Of a stretch of DNA of 64,000 nt, positions 17,183 through 27,292 are shown one piece after another. The translations under genes were made by a program, and so were the position numbers. Numbering within the stretch: the stretch's first letter is position 1; the number at the start of each line of letters is the position of its first letter. The notes under the pieces are model-generated. The model ran no database searches. It was not told the DNA's origin and saw only the letters and a list, made by a program, of their open reading frames with translations. The DNA is from Chitinophagaceae bacterium (GTDB lineage Bacteria; Bacteroidota; Bacteroidia; Chitinophagales; Chitinophagaceae). The stretch covers positions 30,948-94,947 of the forward strand of contig JAQBNL010000069.1 in NCBI GenBank assembly GCA_028288585.1. Reading direction: 5' to 3'.

Positions 17183-17953
17183 TTACTTTCTCTGTCTCAT
17201 CACTTCATATAATATCATTCCTGCAGCAACTGAAACATTCAATGACTCAAAATCATTTTTCATAGGGATGCTGAATTGTTCATCAGCAATTTTCATTAAC
17301 GCAGGAAAAATGCCTTTGTCTTCACTGCCCATAATAATTGCACAGGGTTCACTGAAGTCCAGATCATAGATATTTTTCTTTGCTGTCATTTCGCTTGCAA
17401 GAACTTTGATGCCATTAAGATGCAATTCATCTACCGCTTTCATTAAACTGGTAACCCTGCAAACAGCAATGCTTTCTAGAGCTCCGGCAGAAGTTGCGAT
17501 AGCATCATCATTTAAAGCGCCTATGCCTTTATCAGGAATAATAATGGCATGAACTCCGCAGCTGTAAGCAGTCCTGGCAAGAGCGCCTATATTTCTTATA
17601 TCCGTAATTCCATCTAATATTAAAAAAAGAGGTACTTCACCGCCTTCTACTACAAATGAAATTACCTGCTGAAGATCCTGGTATTTTATTTTACCTTTTA
17701 ATGCCACACAACCTTCATGGCCATCTATATTGAAGCTGTTTATTTTTTCTATAGGTACTTTATTAATGGGCACTTCGTATTGCTCAGCAATTCTTTTTAT
17801 TTCATCCGCCTGTTTGCCATAAACAGTATTGGCTAAATAAATTCTTTCAATTTGCTCACCCGCATTGAGTGCATCAATTACTTTTTTTTGACCAATGATC
17901 AATGAACTTTTCTTAGGACGATGCTGCTGTGTTGTTGGTCTGAAATTTCTCAC
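17183..17953 (-). CDS. rlmB: 23S rRNA (guanosine-2'-O)-methyltransferase RlmB-like
   Basis: A 256-residue SpoU/TrmH-family methyltransferase with a trefoil knot. The N-terminal substrate-binding domain begins 'IIGQKKVIDALNAGEQIERIY'-like sequence (about 20-40). The knot motifs are 'DGITDIRNIGALARTA' (motif 1), 'IMGSEDKGI' (motif 2) and 'IPMKNDFESLNVSVAAG' (motif 3). RlmB methylates G2251 in the peptidyl-transferase centre; other SpoU paralogues are hard to exclude. It is downstream of metK on the same strand but separated from it by a strong terminator. Confidence 0.85.
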   Translation of the reverse strand: MRNFRPTTQQHRPKKSSLIIGQKKVIDALNAGEQIERIYLANTVYGKQADEIKRIAEQYEVPINKVPIEKINSFNIDGHEGCVALKGKIKYQDLQQVISFVVEGGEVPLFLILDGITDIRNIGALARTAYSCGVHAIIIPDKGIGALNDDAIATSAGALESIAVCRVTSLMKAVDELHLNGIKVLASEMTAKKNIYDLDFSEPCAIIMGSEDKGIFPALMKIADEQFSIPMKNDFESLNVSVAAGMILYEVMRQRK

Positions 17954-17979
17954 AATTCAAAATTACTTTTAATACAATT

Positions 17980-18006
17980 AAAAAACCCTCTCGGCTGAGA
18001 GGGTTT
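17980..18006 (-). terminator. Intrinsic terminator after metK
   Basis: A perfect 10-bp stem (17983-17992 with 17997-18006) around a GGCT loop. Read on the minus strand it is followed directly by a run of six T residues, giving a textbook rho-independent terminator just 7 bp beyond the metK stop codon. It insulates rlmB from metK transcription. Confidence 0.9.
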
Positions 18007-18012
18007 AAATTT

Positions 18013-19269
18013 TTATTTTATTCCGAATGCCTGCTTCACTTTATTTACATGGTCTAATTTTTCCCATGTAAATAATTCTACTTTAACCTTTTTCTCTTTG
18101 CCATCCGGAGTTCTGAAAGTTTTAGTTACCATTTCATTTTTACGGCCCATGTGTCCATATGCTGCGGTTTCACTATAAATAGGATTGCGCAATTTTAACC
18201 GCTGTTCAATAAAATAAGGGCGCATATCAAAAACGCCTTTTACCTTTTCTGCTATTTCTCCATCACTCAATTTTACTTTTGAAGTTCCGTAAGTGTTTAC
18301 ATTAATACTGGTAGGCTGGGCAACACCAATAGCATAAGAAACCTGTACCAATATTTCCTCACAAACTCCTGCCGCAACCAGGTTCTTGGCAATGTGCCGT
18401 GTTGCATAGGCAGCACTTCTGTCAACTTTGCTGGGATCTTTCCCACTGAATGCTCCGCCGCCATGAGCTCCTTTGCCTCCATACGTGTCAACAATAATTT
18501 TTCTGCCTGTTAATCCTGTATCTCCGTGCGGACCACCAATAACAAATTTTCCTGTAGGATTAATGTGATATTTTATTTTGTTGTCGAACAGGTGTCCGTA
18601 TTTTTTATACTTCGCTTTTACTCTTGGTATTAATATCTTTTTAATATCGTCAGCAATTTTCTTTTGCATTTTCACTTCATCTTTATCAAAATCATCATGC
18701 TGGGTGGAAACGACTATAGCATCAATTCTTATGGGTTTATTGTTGTCATCATATTCCAAGGTAACCTGGCTTTTTGCATCAGGGCGCAGGTATTTAATTT
18801 GTTTATTTTCTCTTCTTATTACTGCCAGTTCTTTTAATAAGTTGTTGGCAATATCCAAAGGCAATGGCATATAATCTTCGGTTTCATTGCTTGCATAACC
18901 AAACATCATTCCCTGGTCACCGGCACCTTGCTCTTCTTTGCTTTTCCTGTCTACACCCTGGTTAATATCAGAAGACTGCTCATGAATGGCCGAGAAAACG
19001 CCGCATGAGTTTGCCTCGAACATATATTCGCTTTTTGTATAGCCGATCTTACGAATAACATCCCGGGCAATTGTTTGAACATCTAAATACGCTTTTGATC
19101 TAACCTCGCCGGCTAATACAACCTGCCCTGTAGTTACCAATGTTTCGCAGGCAACTTTACTTTGAGGATCGAAAGCCAAAAAATTATCAATTAGTGCGTC
19201 ACTGATCTGGTCAGCAACTTTATCTGGGTGTCCTTCACTTACTGATTCGGATGTAAATAAATAAGGCAT
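18013..19269 (-). CDS. metK: S-adenosylmethionine synthetase
   Basis: A 418-residue MetK, making SAM from methionine and ATP. Signatures are '[15 protein letters not shown]' at the N-terminus (ATP/Mg site), '[12 protein letters not shown]' and the loop '[19 protein letters not shown]'. The Met at 19269 is the expected start ('MPYLFTSES'); an upstream in-frame Met at 19293 would add eight residues that are not typical. There are only 67 bp between the upstream DUF4270 stop codon and this start, too little for a SAM riboswitch. Length is slightly above the usual 380-400 because of an insertion after residue 180. Confidence 0.97.
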   Translation of the reverse strand: MPYLFTSESVSEGHPDKVADQISDALIDNFLAFDPQSKVACETLVTTGQVVLAGEVRSKAYLDVQTIARDVIRKIGYTKSEYMFEANSCGVFSAIHEQSSDINQGVDRKSKEEQGAGDQGMMFGYASNETEDYMPLPLDIANNLLKELAVIRRENKQIKYLRPDAKSQVTLEYDDNNKPIRIDAIVVSTQHDDFDKDEVKMQKKIADDIKKILIPRVKAKYKKYGHLFDNKIKYHINPTGKFVIGGPHGDTGLTGRKIIVDTYGGKGAHGGGAFSGKDPSKVDRSAAYATRHIAKNLVAAGVCEEILVQVSYAIGVAQPTSINVNTYGTSKVKLSDGEIAEKVKGVFDMRPYFIEQRLKLRNPIYSETAAYGHMGRKNEMVTKTFRTPDGKEKKVKVELFTWEKLDHVNKVKQAFGIK

Positions 19270-19336
19270 GTAGTTTTTTATTTTGAGGTGCAAAATTATG
19301 CCTTAACAGTAAAGGAACAAAATGCATTTATAAAAA

Positions 19337-20779
19337 TTAAAGCTTTGAATAGATGATGCGCAACCTGATCCTGTTAACTGCAGTGCTGCTACTATTTCCT
19401 CCAGCCAGTTTTACACGTCCCTGGGCTACATTATTTAATGAGAATAACAGGGGCTGAATCGGGAAATTACATTCATCCACATAACCGATAGGTGTTGTAA
19501 CATAAGTTGGAGCACTTAATCTTAACGTAGGAAAGGCTCTTTGCTTAGTAATAACTTTTTGTACATACCTTGAAATATTAAAGGTATACCGGGCTACGCT
19601 ATTACCTGAAGCATCCTGCACTGTAGTTTTAAACCCGCCATAGGTTAAAATATCAGGCTGCCCTGTAGCGGTACTAAAATCACAGGAAACAGGATGATAA
19701 TAACCGTTTGCGGAATCTTTAAATTCAATAAAAAGAAAAGGTGGCGGTGTTAAATAATTATCTACTGTAGAGGTAGAATAAACCTGTTCCATTATTAACT
19801 CTGCCCTGTGAATTATGCGGTTTGATAATCCCGTGAGGCCTGGAATTTTAAGTTGGGCAAACGAACCCGGTGTGGTTTGAACGTAAATAAAATTATCACC
19901 CGCCGGATTTGAATTTGTATTTGAAAAATTATTTATTTGGGCGCCGCTCCGGTTTCTTATAATACTGTTTGCACTGTGGTCACCGGGGTACAAACCAAAA
20001 TTTACAACAATAGAAGTATCAGGCAGGCTGGTTCTTTTATATGTGTAATAAATAGCCAGCTTTGTATTTGCATCAGTAAGGCCGTAATAGGTTAATGCAT
20101 TACCTGAATTATCCGGCACGATTGCAAACCCCTTTAAAAAATCTTTAAAGAGTGAATCCGTTTGCATAGTATCCCTGGCCAATAACGATTGACCGAAGGA
20201 ATTACTCAGTTTTATACGCAGCTGGTTGTTTGTTGTGTCTCTAAACGTCTTAATTGAATCTGATAATCTTGCGGGAGTATAAGTAGCAGAACCTAATACG
20301 GCTGCATTATATGGATAAGTTGAACAGCTGCTTGAATCAGGATTGAATGTGCCTGTGATTTCATGCACTTCAACTCTTTGTGGTATTGTAGAATCTCCCC
20401 AAACTCTCCTGTAACTTAATACCAAAACAATAGAGTCCAAAGTCCTGTCAGCCGGTTTGGCTTCAAAAGCAAAAGGAATTGTTTGTGGTTTTAATTCTGT
20501 ATAAATTACAGCTTTGGTGGTGCCAAATAACGGGTCGTTGCTGATGTATCCGAGCGCATGCTCATCTGTTGCATAAATAACCGCACATTCTTTACCAAAA
20601 GGGATAGAATCAAAATTATTAGCTACAACATTCAATATGGTATCAAAAGTATTTACATTATCAACTGCAGGAATAAGCCCGCCACCTAAAGTAGTAGTAT
20701 CAATTTTGGTACAATGCCAGCTTAAAAGAGAGAAAAATATAAGACCCGTAAAAGCTAAAGGGAGTTTAGTTCTAATCAT
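19337..20779 (-). CDS. DUF4270 lipoprotein
   Basis: A 480-residue DUF4270-family protein. The leader contains 'LLSWHC', a lipobox-like ending with Cys23, so it is probably an outer-membrane or periplasmic lipoprotein. 'IDTTTLGGGLIPAVDNVNTF' (about 26-45) is the characteristic DUF4270 start, where Thr-rich sequence is followed by 'GGGLIP'. The remainder is beta-rich. The family is common in Bacteroidota next to the short GT5 gene, as here (29 bp), but its role is not established. Confidence 0.88.
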   Translation of the reverse strand: MIRTKLPLAFTGLIFFSLLSWHCTKIDTTTLGGGLIPAVDNVNTFDTILNVVANNFDSIPFGKECAVIYATDEHALGYISNDPLFGTTKAVIYTELKPQTIPFAFEAKPADRTLDSIVLVLSYRRVWGDSTIPQRVEVHEITGTFNPDSSSCSTYPYNAAVLGSATYTPARLSDSIKTFRDTTNNQLRIKLSNSFGQSLLARDTMQTDSLFKDFLKGFAIVPDNSGNALTYYGLTDANTKLAIYYTYKRTSLPDTSIVVNFGLYPGDHSANSIIRNRSGAQINNFSNTNSNPAGDNFIYVQTTPGSFAQLKIPGLTGLSNRIIHRAELIMEQVYSTSTVDNYLTPPPFLFIEFKDSANGYYHPVSCDFSTATGQPDILTYGGFKTTVQDASGNSVARYTFNISRYVQKVITKQRAFPTLRLSAPTYVTTPIGYVDECNFPIQPLLFSLNNVAQGRVKLAGGNSSSTAVNRIRLRIIYSKL

Positions 20780-20808
20780 AGTAAAAATAATTTGATAGGG
20801 TAGTTTTT

Positions 20809-21624
20809 TTATTTGGCGGCAAGGTCGGCATACAATTGTAAATAGTCTGTTAAATCTGACTCCGCATTAAATGGCAGTACCTTCTTACCTTTTACTTTGG
20901 CAAATTCCTCGGCCAATTTTTTATCAACCTTTTCTGCGCCAAATGTTATTGCATCAGCATACGTTGCGCCCCCTCTAAACATCGCAGTATTGGAACCTTC
21001 ATTATAAATTTCAATGTCACAATCCTTAACATTCGCATTTATTGTTGCCAGTTTTGCAAACTCTTTACCCATTTTTTCTTTGTAAGTATTTTGCCCGATT
21101 GTATATATCACTTTACAATTACTAAATACCGGCTCCTTCTTATAGGCACATTTTATATACATTGGTATAAGCCCCGTCATCCATCCGCTACAATGAATGA
21201 TATCAGGAGGCCAGCCAAATTTCTTTACTGTTTCAAGCGCTCCCTTGCAGAATAAAACCGTTCTTAAAGCATTATCGTCAAACCATTTTTCATTTTCATC
21301 ATGAAACAATGTTTTACGTTTAAAATAATCTTCATTATCTAAAAAATATATCTGCAGGCGTGCATTGGGCAGTGAAGCCACTTTTATAACCAATGGATAA
21401 TCGTCTCCATCAATGGATACATTAATGCCTGATAACCTCACTACTTCATGTAAACGGTGGCGCCTTTCATTTATCATCCCAAAACGCGGCATAATACACC
21501 TTACTTCCATCCCTGTATCATTCGACTTTATCGCCAGCTTATTTACAATCTCCGCAAACTCTGTCATCTCTAAATACGGTGACATCTCGTTGGCAATAAA
21601 TAAAATTCTTTTCTTTGTTGACAT
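20809..21624 (-). CDS. Short glycogen/starch synthase-like GT5 protein
   Basis: A 271-residue protein equal to only the N-terminal Rossmann domain of glycogen synthase (full-length enzymes are about 480). 'RILFIANEMSPYLEMTEFAE' occupies the position of the ADP-glucose-binding 'KTGGLADV' loop, but the Lys-Thr-Gly-Gly is replaced, as is usual in the short Bacteroidota form. 'WPPDIIHCSGWMTGLIP' matches the GT5 'DVVHAHDWHTGL' motif with changes. It lacks the C-terminal nucleotide-sugar domain, so catalysis as a synthase is doubtful. It is divergent from panC. Confidence 0.82.
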   Translation of the reverse strand: MSTKKRILFIANEMSPYLEMTEFAEIVNKLAIKSNDTGMEVRCIMPRFGMINERRHRLHEVVRLSGINVSIDGDDYPLVIKVASLPNARLQIYFLDNEDYFKRKTLFHDENEKWFDDNALRTVLFCKGALETVKKFGWPPDIIHCSGWMTGLIPMYIKCAYKKEPVFSNCKVIYTIGQNTYKEKMGKEFAKLATINANVKDCDIEIYNEGSNTAMFRGGATYADAITFGAEKVDKKLAEEFAKVKGKKVLPFNAESDLTDYLQLYADLAAK

Positions 21625-21731
21625 AGCGAAGGTTAAATTGCAATAAGGGTTTTAAAAGAGCGGCGAAGTTACAATAATTTTTCTTTAAATAGCGTAGTCT
21701 TATCTATGTTTATACGTACTTATAAGTTAAA

Positions 21732-22580
21732 ATGATAATATTAAAACATGCTGACGATATTGGTATTCAGCTAAAAAAAATCAAAGCTGCAACCTCATCC
21801 ATCGGGTTTGTGCCTACTATGGGAGCTTTGCATAAGGGGCATATTTCCTTACTGCAAAAAAGTAAGGAGGTATGTGAAATAACTATATGCAGTATTTTTA
21901 TAAATCCCACACAATTTAATAATGCAGATGACTTTAAAAAATATCCTGTTACACTTGAGCAGGATATTTATGCGTTAGAAAAAAATGGTTGTGATATTTT
22001 ATTTCTGCCGGATGTAAATGAAATATATCCCGGCGAAACTATTTCTAAAAATCATTTTAATCTTGGCTACCTCGAAACCATCCTGGAAGGAAAATACAGG
22101 CCCGGGCACTTCCAGGGCGTTTGCCAGGTGGTAAGCCGTCTGCTTAAAATTGTTGCACCTACTCATTTATTTATTGGCCAAAAAGATTACCAGCAATGCA
22201 TGGTAATAAAAAGATTAATAGAATTGGAGGGTTTAAATATTGAACTTATTATCTGCCCCACCCTGCGGGAAGAAAACGGGCTTGCCATGAGCAGCCGCAA
22301 TTTGAGACTGGATGAACAACAAAGAGAAGAGGCTGCTGAAATTTATAAAACCTTACTTGGCATGCAACAAAAAATAAAACCCGGCTCTTTACATCACTTA
22401 AAAAAAGAGGCAACAGAATATTTAATAAAGAAAAATTTTAACCCGGATTATATAGAAATTGCTGAAGCCGGTAATTTAAACCCTGTAAATGAATGGGATG
22501 GAACTGCGCATCTGGTAGCGCTGGCGGCCGCTTTTATTGGTGATGTAAGATTAATAGATAATATCTTACTAAAACATTAA
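21732..22580 (+). CDS. panC: Pantothenate synthetase
   Basis: A 282-residue PanC, which joins pantoate and beta-alanine using ATP. 'FVPTMGALHKGH' contains the HIGH-type nucleotidyl-transferase motif, 'GHFQGVCQVVSRLL' and 'FIGQKDYQQ' are active-site segments, and 'GLAMSSRN' is the KMSKS-like loop. Length is normal. In many Bacteroidota panC is followed by panD; here a flippase-like gene follows at 30 bp, and panD is absent. panB lies 4.7 kb downstream. Confidence 0.96.
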   Translation: MIILKHADDIGIQLKKIKAATSSIGFVPTMGALHKGHISLLQKSKEVCEITICSIFINPTQFNNADDFKKYPVTLEQDIYALEKNGCDILFLPDVNEIYPGETISKNHFNLGYLETILEGKYRPGHFQGVCQVVSRLLKIVAPTHLFIGQKDYQQCMVIKRLIELEGLNIELIICPTLREENGLAMSSRNLRLDEQQREEAAEIYKTLLGMQQKIKPGSLHHLKKEATEYLIKKNFNPDYIEIAEAGNLNPVNEWDGTAHLVALAAAFIGDVRLIDNILLKH

Positions 22581-22609
22581 GCTGTTTCTATTCGTAACTT
22601 GTAGGCGAT

Positions 22610-23635
22610 ATGAAAAAAAGGCTTTTATCTATTTTAAAATATATTTTTTTCCTGGGCCTGGGATTTTTTTTAGTGTGGTGGCAGTTTGATAAAATGACTG
22701 CTCTGCAAAAAGCACAGTTTGGGGAATCCCTGCGCTATGCTAACTACTGGCTTCTTATTCCTATAATAATTTTAGCACTCTTAAGCCATTTAAGCCGTGC
22801 TGTGCGCTGGAAGATATTAATTGAACCCATGGGCTATAATCCTTCCACAGCAAAAACATTTTATTCTATAATGTCAGGATACCTGCTGAACACATTTGTA
22901 CCACGGGCCGGGGAAATTTTAAAATGCAGCCTGTTAAGCCGCTATGAAAAAATTCCAATGAATAAGCTCATAGGAACTATACTGGTTGAAAGAACATTCG
23001 ACCTTGCCTGTTATTTAATTTTTATCATCATAACTATATTGATACAGATAAACTATGTAGGCTCGTTTGTTAAGAAAAAATTTTCTCAAATGGCGGCCGG
23101 CAATCAAGGGTTATCTATCTGGATAAAATTGCTGGTTGCAGCCATTATCATTTTTTTAGTTATAGTTTTTTTAAAATGGCTCTTTAAAAAATTTGCGCAT
23201 CACAGGCATATCATAAATTTAAGAGGTTTTCACATCGGCCTTAAAGAAGGCTTTAATGCTATAGCACGGTTAAAAAACAGGGGCTGGTTTATTTTTCATA
23301 CTATTTTTATCTGGTCGATGTATTTGCTGGAGATATATATAGGATTTTTTGCACTGTCTGCAACATCACATTTGGGAATAGTTGAAGCGTGCAGTGTACT
23401 TAGCCTTGCAACACTTGGGATGATAGTTTCTCCCGGCGGAATAGGGGCGTTTCCATTAGCAGTTCAGGAAGTACTTTTGATTTATAATGTAGACAATGTT
23501 TCCTTCGGATGGATAATATGGGGCGTTTCCACAGCCATTGTTATTGTGGTTGGCCTGATAAGTTTTGGATTATTGATGTATAAAAGCAAAAAGTTGAATG
23601 AAACAAAGCAAACAAATATTACAGAAGCTGTTTAA
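22610..23635 (+). CDS. LPG-synthase transmembrane (AglD/UPF0104-like) flippase family protein
   Basis: A 341-residue inner-membrane protein with about eight helices, matching the lysylphosphatidylglycerol synthase TM domain (UPF0104). Features include 'HLSRAVRWKILIEPMGY' (about 63-80), 'GYLLNTFVPRAGE' and 'SPGGIGAFPLAVQEV', which are strongly conserved in this family. The soluble synthase domain of MprF is absent, so it is not itself a lysyl-PG synthase. Function is probably lipid handling or flipping. Its last 38 bp overlap the rfaE2 gene, suggesting translational coupling. Confidence 0.88.
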   Translation: MKKRLLSILKYIFFLGLGFFLVWWQFDKMTALQKAQFGESLRYANYWLLIPIIILALLSHLSRAVRWKILIEPMGYNPSTAKTFYSIMSGYLLNTFVPRAGEILKCSLLSRYEKIPMNKLIGTILVERTFDLACYLIFIIITILIQINYVGSFVKKKFSQMAAGNQGLSIWIKLLVAAIIIFLVIVFLKWLFKKFAHHRHIINLRGFHIGLKEGFNAIARLKNRGWFIFHTIFIWSMYLLEIYIGFFALSATSHLGIVEACSVLSLATLGMIVSPGGIGAFPLAVQEVLLIYNVDNVSFGWIIWGVSTAIVIVVGLISFGLLMYKSKKLNETKQTNITEAV

Positions 23636-24086
23636 TGCTGAAGAATTAAAGCTTCAGCTTAAAAGATGGGACTTACTGGGAAAGAAAATAGTTTTTACCA
23701 ATGGCGTTTTTGATATTTTGCACCATGGGCATATTCAAATATTATCTGAAGCCGCCACTTATGCGGATGTTTTAATTGTTGGAGTAAATTCTGATGCATC
23801 AGTAAAAAGATTAAAAGGCAACAGCAGGCCAATTAATGGAGAAGCATCCAGGGCATTCATATTATCAGCTTTATTAATGGTAGATGCGGTGATAATTTTT
23901 GAAGAAGATACACCGCTTGAACTGATAAAACTTATTAAGCCGGATGTTTTAGTTAAAGGTGGCGATTATACCCTGGATACTATTGTTGGTGCAAAGGAAG
24001 TAATTGCTAATGGCGGTGAAGTAAAAATAATTCCTTTAGAAGAAGGGTTTTCAACAACAGCAATCATTAAAAAAATTAAAAATTAA
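23598..24086 (+). CDS. rfaE2: D-glycero-beta-D-manno-heptose 1-phosphate adenylyltransferase
   Basis: A 162-residue nucleotidyltransferase equal to the C-terminal half of E. coli HldE. 'VFTNGVFDILHHGH' is the T/HxGH motif, followed by 'LIVGVNSDASVKRLKG' and 'LIKPDVLVKGGDYT'. It forms ADP-heptose precursor for the lipopolysaccharide core. A separate kinase domain (RfaE1) is not in the window. The start lies within the upstream gene, overlapping by 38 bp. Confidence 0.94.
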   Translation: MKQSKQILQKLFNAEELKLQLKRWDLLGKKIVFTNGVFDILHHGHIQILSEAATYADVLIVGVNSDASVKRLKGNSRPINGEASRAFILSALLMVDAVIIFEEDTPLELIKLIKPDVLVKGGDYTLDTIVGAKEVIANGGEVKIIPLEEGFSTTAIIKKIKN

Positions 24087-24126
24087 ATTCCTTCATAAGT
24101 GGAGAAGAATTAAGGATGAGGTAATA

Positions 24127-26205
24127 ATGAAACGAAAAATCATACCCCGTGATATTAGCTGGCTTTCCTTTAATGGAAGAGTATTGCAGGAAGCTGCTGA
24201 TGAAAGTGTTCCTTTAAGAGAGCGTATCCGTTTCCTGGGAATATTTTCTAATAATCTTGATGAATTTTTTAGGGTAAGAGTAGCTACCCTTAAGCGAATG
24301 ATTGAATTTGGCGCCAAAGGTAATATGCATCTTGAAACAGGGCCGCAACAAATCCTGGATGAAATAAATACTAAGGTAACAGAACAGCAAAATGAATTTA
24401 ACAGGATATGGAACGAGATATTACGGGAACTGAAAAAAGAAAAGATACTTCTTGTAAATGAAAAACAACTTAACAGGGAGCAGCAAAAGTTTGTGCTGTC
24501 TTATTTTCATGATGAGGTAAGAAGTAATATTGTTCCACTTATGATTGAAACCATGCAGGCCTTCCCCACCCTGAATGATAAATCTATTTACCTGGCCTGT
24601 AAACTTTCAAAATCTGATGGAAGCATACCTCAAAAATTTGCGCTGGTATCTGTACCCGTAACACGTTTGCCAAGGTTTGTTATTCTACCATCAAGCCAGC
24701 AGGGCCAATACATTATTTTATTGGAAGACGTAATCCGGTTTTGTCTTCCACAAATATTTTCTTTCTTTGGCCATGATACTTTCTCTTCCAATATCATTAA
24801 AGTAACAAGGGATGCTGAAATTGATTTAGATAATGATGTATCCACTTCATTTATACAAAAAATTGAAAGGGGCGTAAAGAATCGTAAAAAAGGAAAACCG
24901 GTAAGATTTATTTTCGATAAAGATATTGACCCTGCACTCCTTACTTACCTGATAAAGCGGCTTGGACTTTCAGTAAAAGACAATATACAATCCGGTGGAA
25001 GAATCCATAATTTTAAAGACTTCATGAATTTCCCGGAGTCTGTTTTTCAAACAAAAAATCCACGTAAAAAACCATTCATCCACCCGCTGTTGCAAAATGT
25101 AAACAGCGTAACTAACGTGATCCTTGAAAGAGATGTACTGCTGAATTTCCCTTATCATTCTTTCGATTCCATTATCGACCTGCTGAGAGAAGCTGCCATT
25201 TCACCCGATGTATTAAGTATAAAGCTTACCTGTTACCGGCTTGCATTGCAGTCAAAAATTATTAATGCATTAACCAACGCTGTTCGTAACGGTAAACAGG
25301 TTACCGTAGTATTGGAATTAAGAGCAAGATTTGATGAAGAAGCTAACCTGGAATGGAAAGAAATTCTTGAAGATGCCGGCGTAAAAGTTTTTATTGGTAT
25401 ACCTAATATGAAAGTGCACGCAAAAATTTGCCTGATAAAGAAAAAAGTAAATAACCATACGTTTCATTATGGATTTGTAAGCACCGGAAATCTTAATGAA
25501 AAAACTTCATCGCTTTATGGTGACCATTGCCTGCTTACATCGGATAGAAATATAATGGCGGACGTAAACAGGATGTTCAGCTATCTCGAAAATCAAAAAA
25601 ATATCCAGCTATTAAAAGATTGCCAGCTATTAATACCAAGTCCTGTGGCTATGCGCAGGCAGTTAATGATACTAATTGATAAAGAAATAAAAGCAGCCAG
25701 GGATGGCAAGCATTCTTCCATAATCTTAAAGCTAAACTCATTAAGCGATGAAAAGCTTATCATGAAATTATATGATGCTGCAAGGGCCGGTGTACAAATA
25801 AAAATGGTAATAAGAGGTATCTGCTGCATGTATACTGAGAATAAAAAGATCAGGAAGAAAGTAAATGCAATAAGCCTGGTAGATGAATACCTTGAACATG
25901 CAAGGGTATTAATATTTCATCATGACGGGAAAGAAAAAACTTTTATTTCATCTGCAGACTGGATGGTAAGAAATCTTGACCATCGTATAGAGGCTGCGGT
26001 ACCCATTCTTGATAAAAATATTCAGAAGGAGTTAAAAGATATAATTAACATTCAGCTGAATGATAATGTGAAGGCAAGAATTCTTAACAATGATCTCGAC
26101 AATGAATATGTGAATCCGAGGAATACAAAAAAAGTGCGTTCACAAATTGAAATTTATAATTATCTCTTAAAGAAAAACTATAACAGTGAGACTGGCAGCA
26201 ATTGA
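24127..26205 (+). CDS. ppk1: Polyphosphate kinase 1
   Basis: A 692-residue PPK1, which polymerises ATP gamma-phosphate into polyphosphate. The N-terminal domain opens with 'RDISWLSFNGRVLQEA' and 'SNNLDEFFRVRVA', both diagnostic. The autophosphorylated His is His431 in 'MKVHAKICLI', the phospholipase-D-like motif, and a second His motif is in 'LDHRIEAAVPI' near 623. Length is normal. It overlaps the exopolyphosphatase gene by 20 bp, so synthesis and breakdown of polyphosphate are coupled in one operon. Confidence 0.97.
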   Translation: MKRKIIPRDISWLSFNGRVLQEAADESVPLRERIRFLGIFSNNLDEFFRVRVATLKRMIEFGAKGNMHLETGPQQILDEINTKVTEQQNEFNRIWNEILRELKKEKILLVNEKQLNREQQKFVLSYFHDEVRSNIVPLMIETMQAFPTLNDKSIYLACKLSKSDGSIPQKFALVSVPVTRLPRFVILPSSQQGQYIILLEDVIRFCLPQIFSFFGHDTFSSNIIKVTRDAEIDLDNDVSTSFIQKIERGVKNRKKGKPVRFIFDKDIDPALLTYLIKRLGLSVKDNIQSGGRIHNFKDFMNFPESVFQTKNPRKKPFIHPLLQNVNSVTNVILERDVLLNFPYHSFDSIIDLLREAAISPDVLSIKLTCYRLALQSKIINALTNAVRNGKQVTVVLELRARFDEEANLEWKEILEDAGVKVFIGIPNMKVHAKICLIKKKVNNHTFHYGFVSTGNLNEKTSSLYGDHCLLTSDRNIMADVNRMFSYLENQKNIQLLKDCQLLIPSPVAMRRQLMILIDKEIKAARDGKHSSIILKLNSLSDEKLIMKLYDAARAGVQIKMVIRGICCMYTENKKIRKKVNAISLVDEYLEHARVLIFHHDGKEKTFISSADWMVRNLDHRIEAAVPILDKNIQKELKDIINIQLNDNVKARILNNDLDNEYVNPRNTKKVRSQIEIYNYLLKKNYNSETGSN

Positions 26206-27082
26206 TATTGGAAGTAATGCGGCACGGTTGCTTATCTCCGAAGTAACAACTGACATAAATGGTATTCCTAAATTTAATAAGATCGATCTTATCCGTGTGC
26301 CCCTGCGCTTAGGCTTTGATGTTTTTGAAAAGGGAGAAATATCAGAACATAGAATTGATATGATAACTCAAACCATGAAAGCTTACAAGCATTTATTGAA
26401 TGTTTACGAAGTAAAACATTTAAAAGCCTGTGCCACTTCTGCAATGAGAGATGCAAAAAACGGAAAGGAAATAATAAAAAAAATAAAGCACGAAACCGGT
26501 ATTGATATTGAAATTATTTCAGGAAGCGATGAGGCTGCTTTTATTTATGAAAATCATGTTGCTGAAAATTTAGATAAAGAGCATTCTTACTTATACATTG
26601 ATGTTGGCGGCGGCAGTACAGAATTAACTTTCTTCAGTAATAACAAATTGATTTTTAAAGATTCCCATAACATAGGCACGATACGGCTTTTAAAAAATAA
26701 AGTAAAAGATGAAGTATGGGATGAGATGAAAGATAGTATTAAACAAAAAACAAAAGGGCACAAAGAAGTAACAGCAATTGGCTCCGGCGGTAACATTAAT
26801 AAAATATTTTCGCTTAGTAAAATAAAAGAAAATAAACCTTTATCATTAGAACTGCTGAGGGATTATTATAAAGAATTGAGCAATGTTTCTTTAACGGATC
26901 GTATAAATGTTTACAAACTGAAGGAAGACAGGGCAGATGTAATTGTACCTGCATTACAAATTTATATCAATACAATGCGCTGGGCAGGCTGCAATGAAAT
27001 ATATGTACCCCGCATTGGCCTGGCTGATGGCCTGGTACAGCATTTATATGAAGAAATAAAAATGCAGAACATAATGGTATAA
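26186..27082 (+). CDS. ppx: Exopolyphosphatase / Ppx-GppA family phosphatase
   Basis: A 298-residue Ppx/GppA protein starting at GTG (26186) inside the end of ppk1. The ASKHA-fold motifs are 'AIDIGSNAARLLI' (phosphate 1), 'YIDVGGGSTELTFF' (phosphate 2) and 'AIGSGGNINKIF'. It corresponds to only the core catalytic domain (E. coli Ppx is 513), the usual form in this phylum. It could hydrolyse polyphosphate or pppGpp; the ppk1 overlap favours polyphosphate. Confidence 0.93.
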   Translation: MRLAAIDIGSNAARLLISEVTTDINGIPKFNKIDLIRVPLRLGFDVFEKGEISEHRIDMITQTMKAYKHLLNVYEVKHLKACATSAMRDAKNGKEIIKKIKHETGIDIEIISGSDEAAFIYENHVAENLDKEHSYLYIDVGGGSTELTFFSNNKLIFKDSHNIGTIRLLKNKVKDEVWDEMKDSIKQKTKGHKEVTAIGSGGNINKIFSLSKIKENKPLSLELLRDYYKELSNVSLTDRINVYKLKEDRADVIVPALQIYINTMRWAGCNEIYVPRIGLADGLVQHLYEEIKMQNIMV

Positions 27083-27134
27083 TATGCCTGGTGTTCCCGT
27101 CTGGCATGTGTGAAAATATTTTTTACCTGGTTGA

Positions 27135-27171
27135 TTTTGTTGGTTAGACCGGGACGGTCAGACCAACAAAA
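27135..27171. repeat. Intergenic hairpin between ppx and panB
   Basis: An inverted repeat with a 10-bp outer stem (27135-27144 with 27162-27171) and a 5-bp inner stem GACCG/CGGTC separated by a two-base mismatch, closed by a GGA loop. It lies 53 bp past the ppx stop. No clean T-run follows on the plus strand, so it is either a weak terminator for ppk1-ppx or a dispersed palindromic repeat. The rest of 27083-27292 shows nothing else. Confidence 0.6.
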
Positions 27172-27292
27172 AGTTCTTTACTTTTACACCTGCGATTGCT
27201 CACAAGGATTTGTTTTATTCTAATGCAGGGCCATCTCCCACTCTATCGCATCCTAAAACTTCTAAGCTACTAAACCTTTAAACTTTAAGTGC

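Noticed and set aside
18013..19336. SAM riboswitch before metK
   Set aside because: Only 67 bp separate metK from the upstream gene and no riboswitch-like structure is visible.
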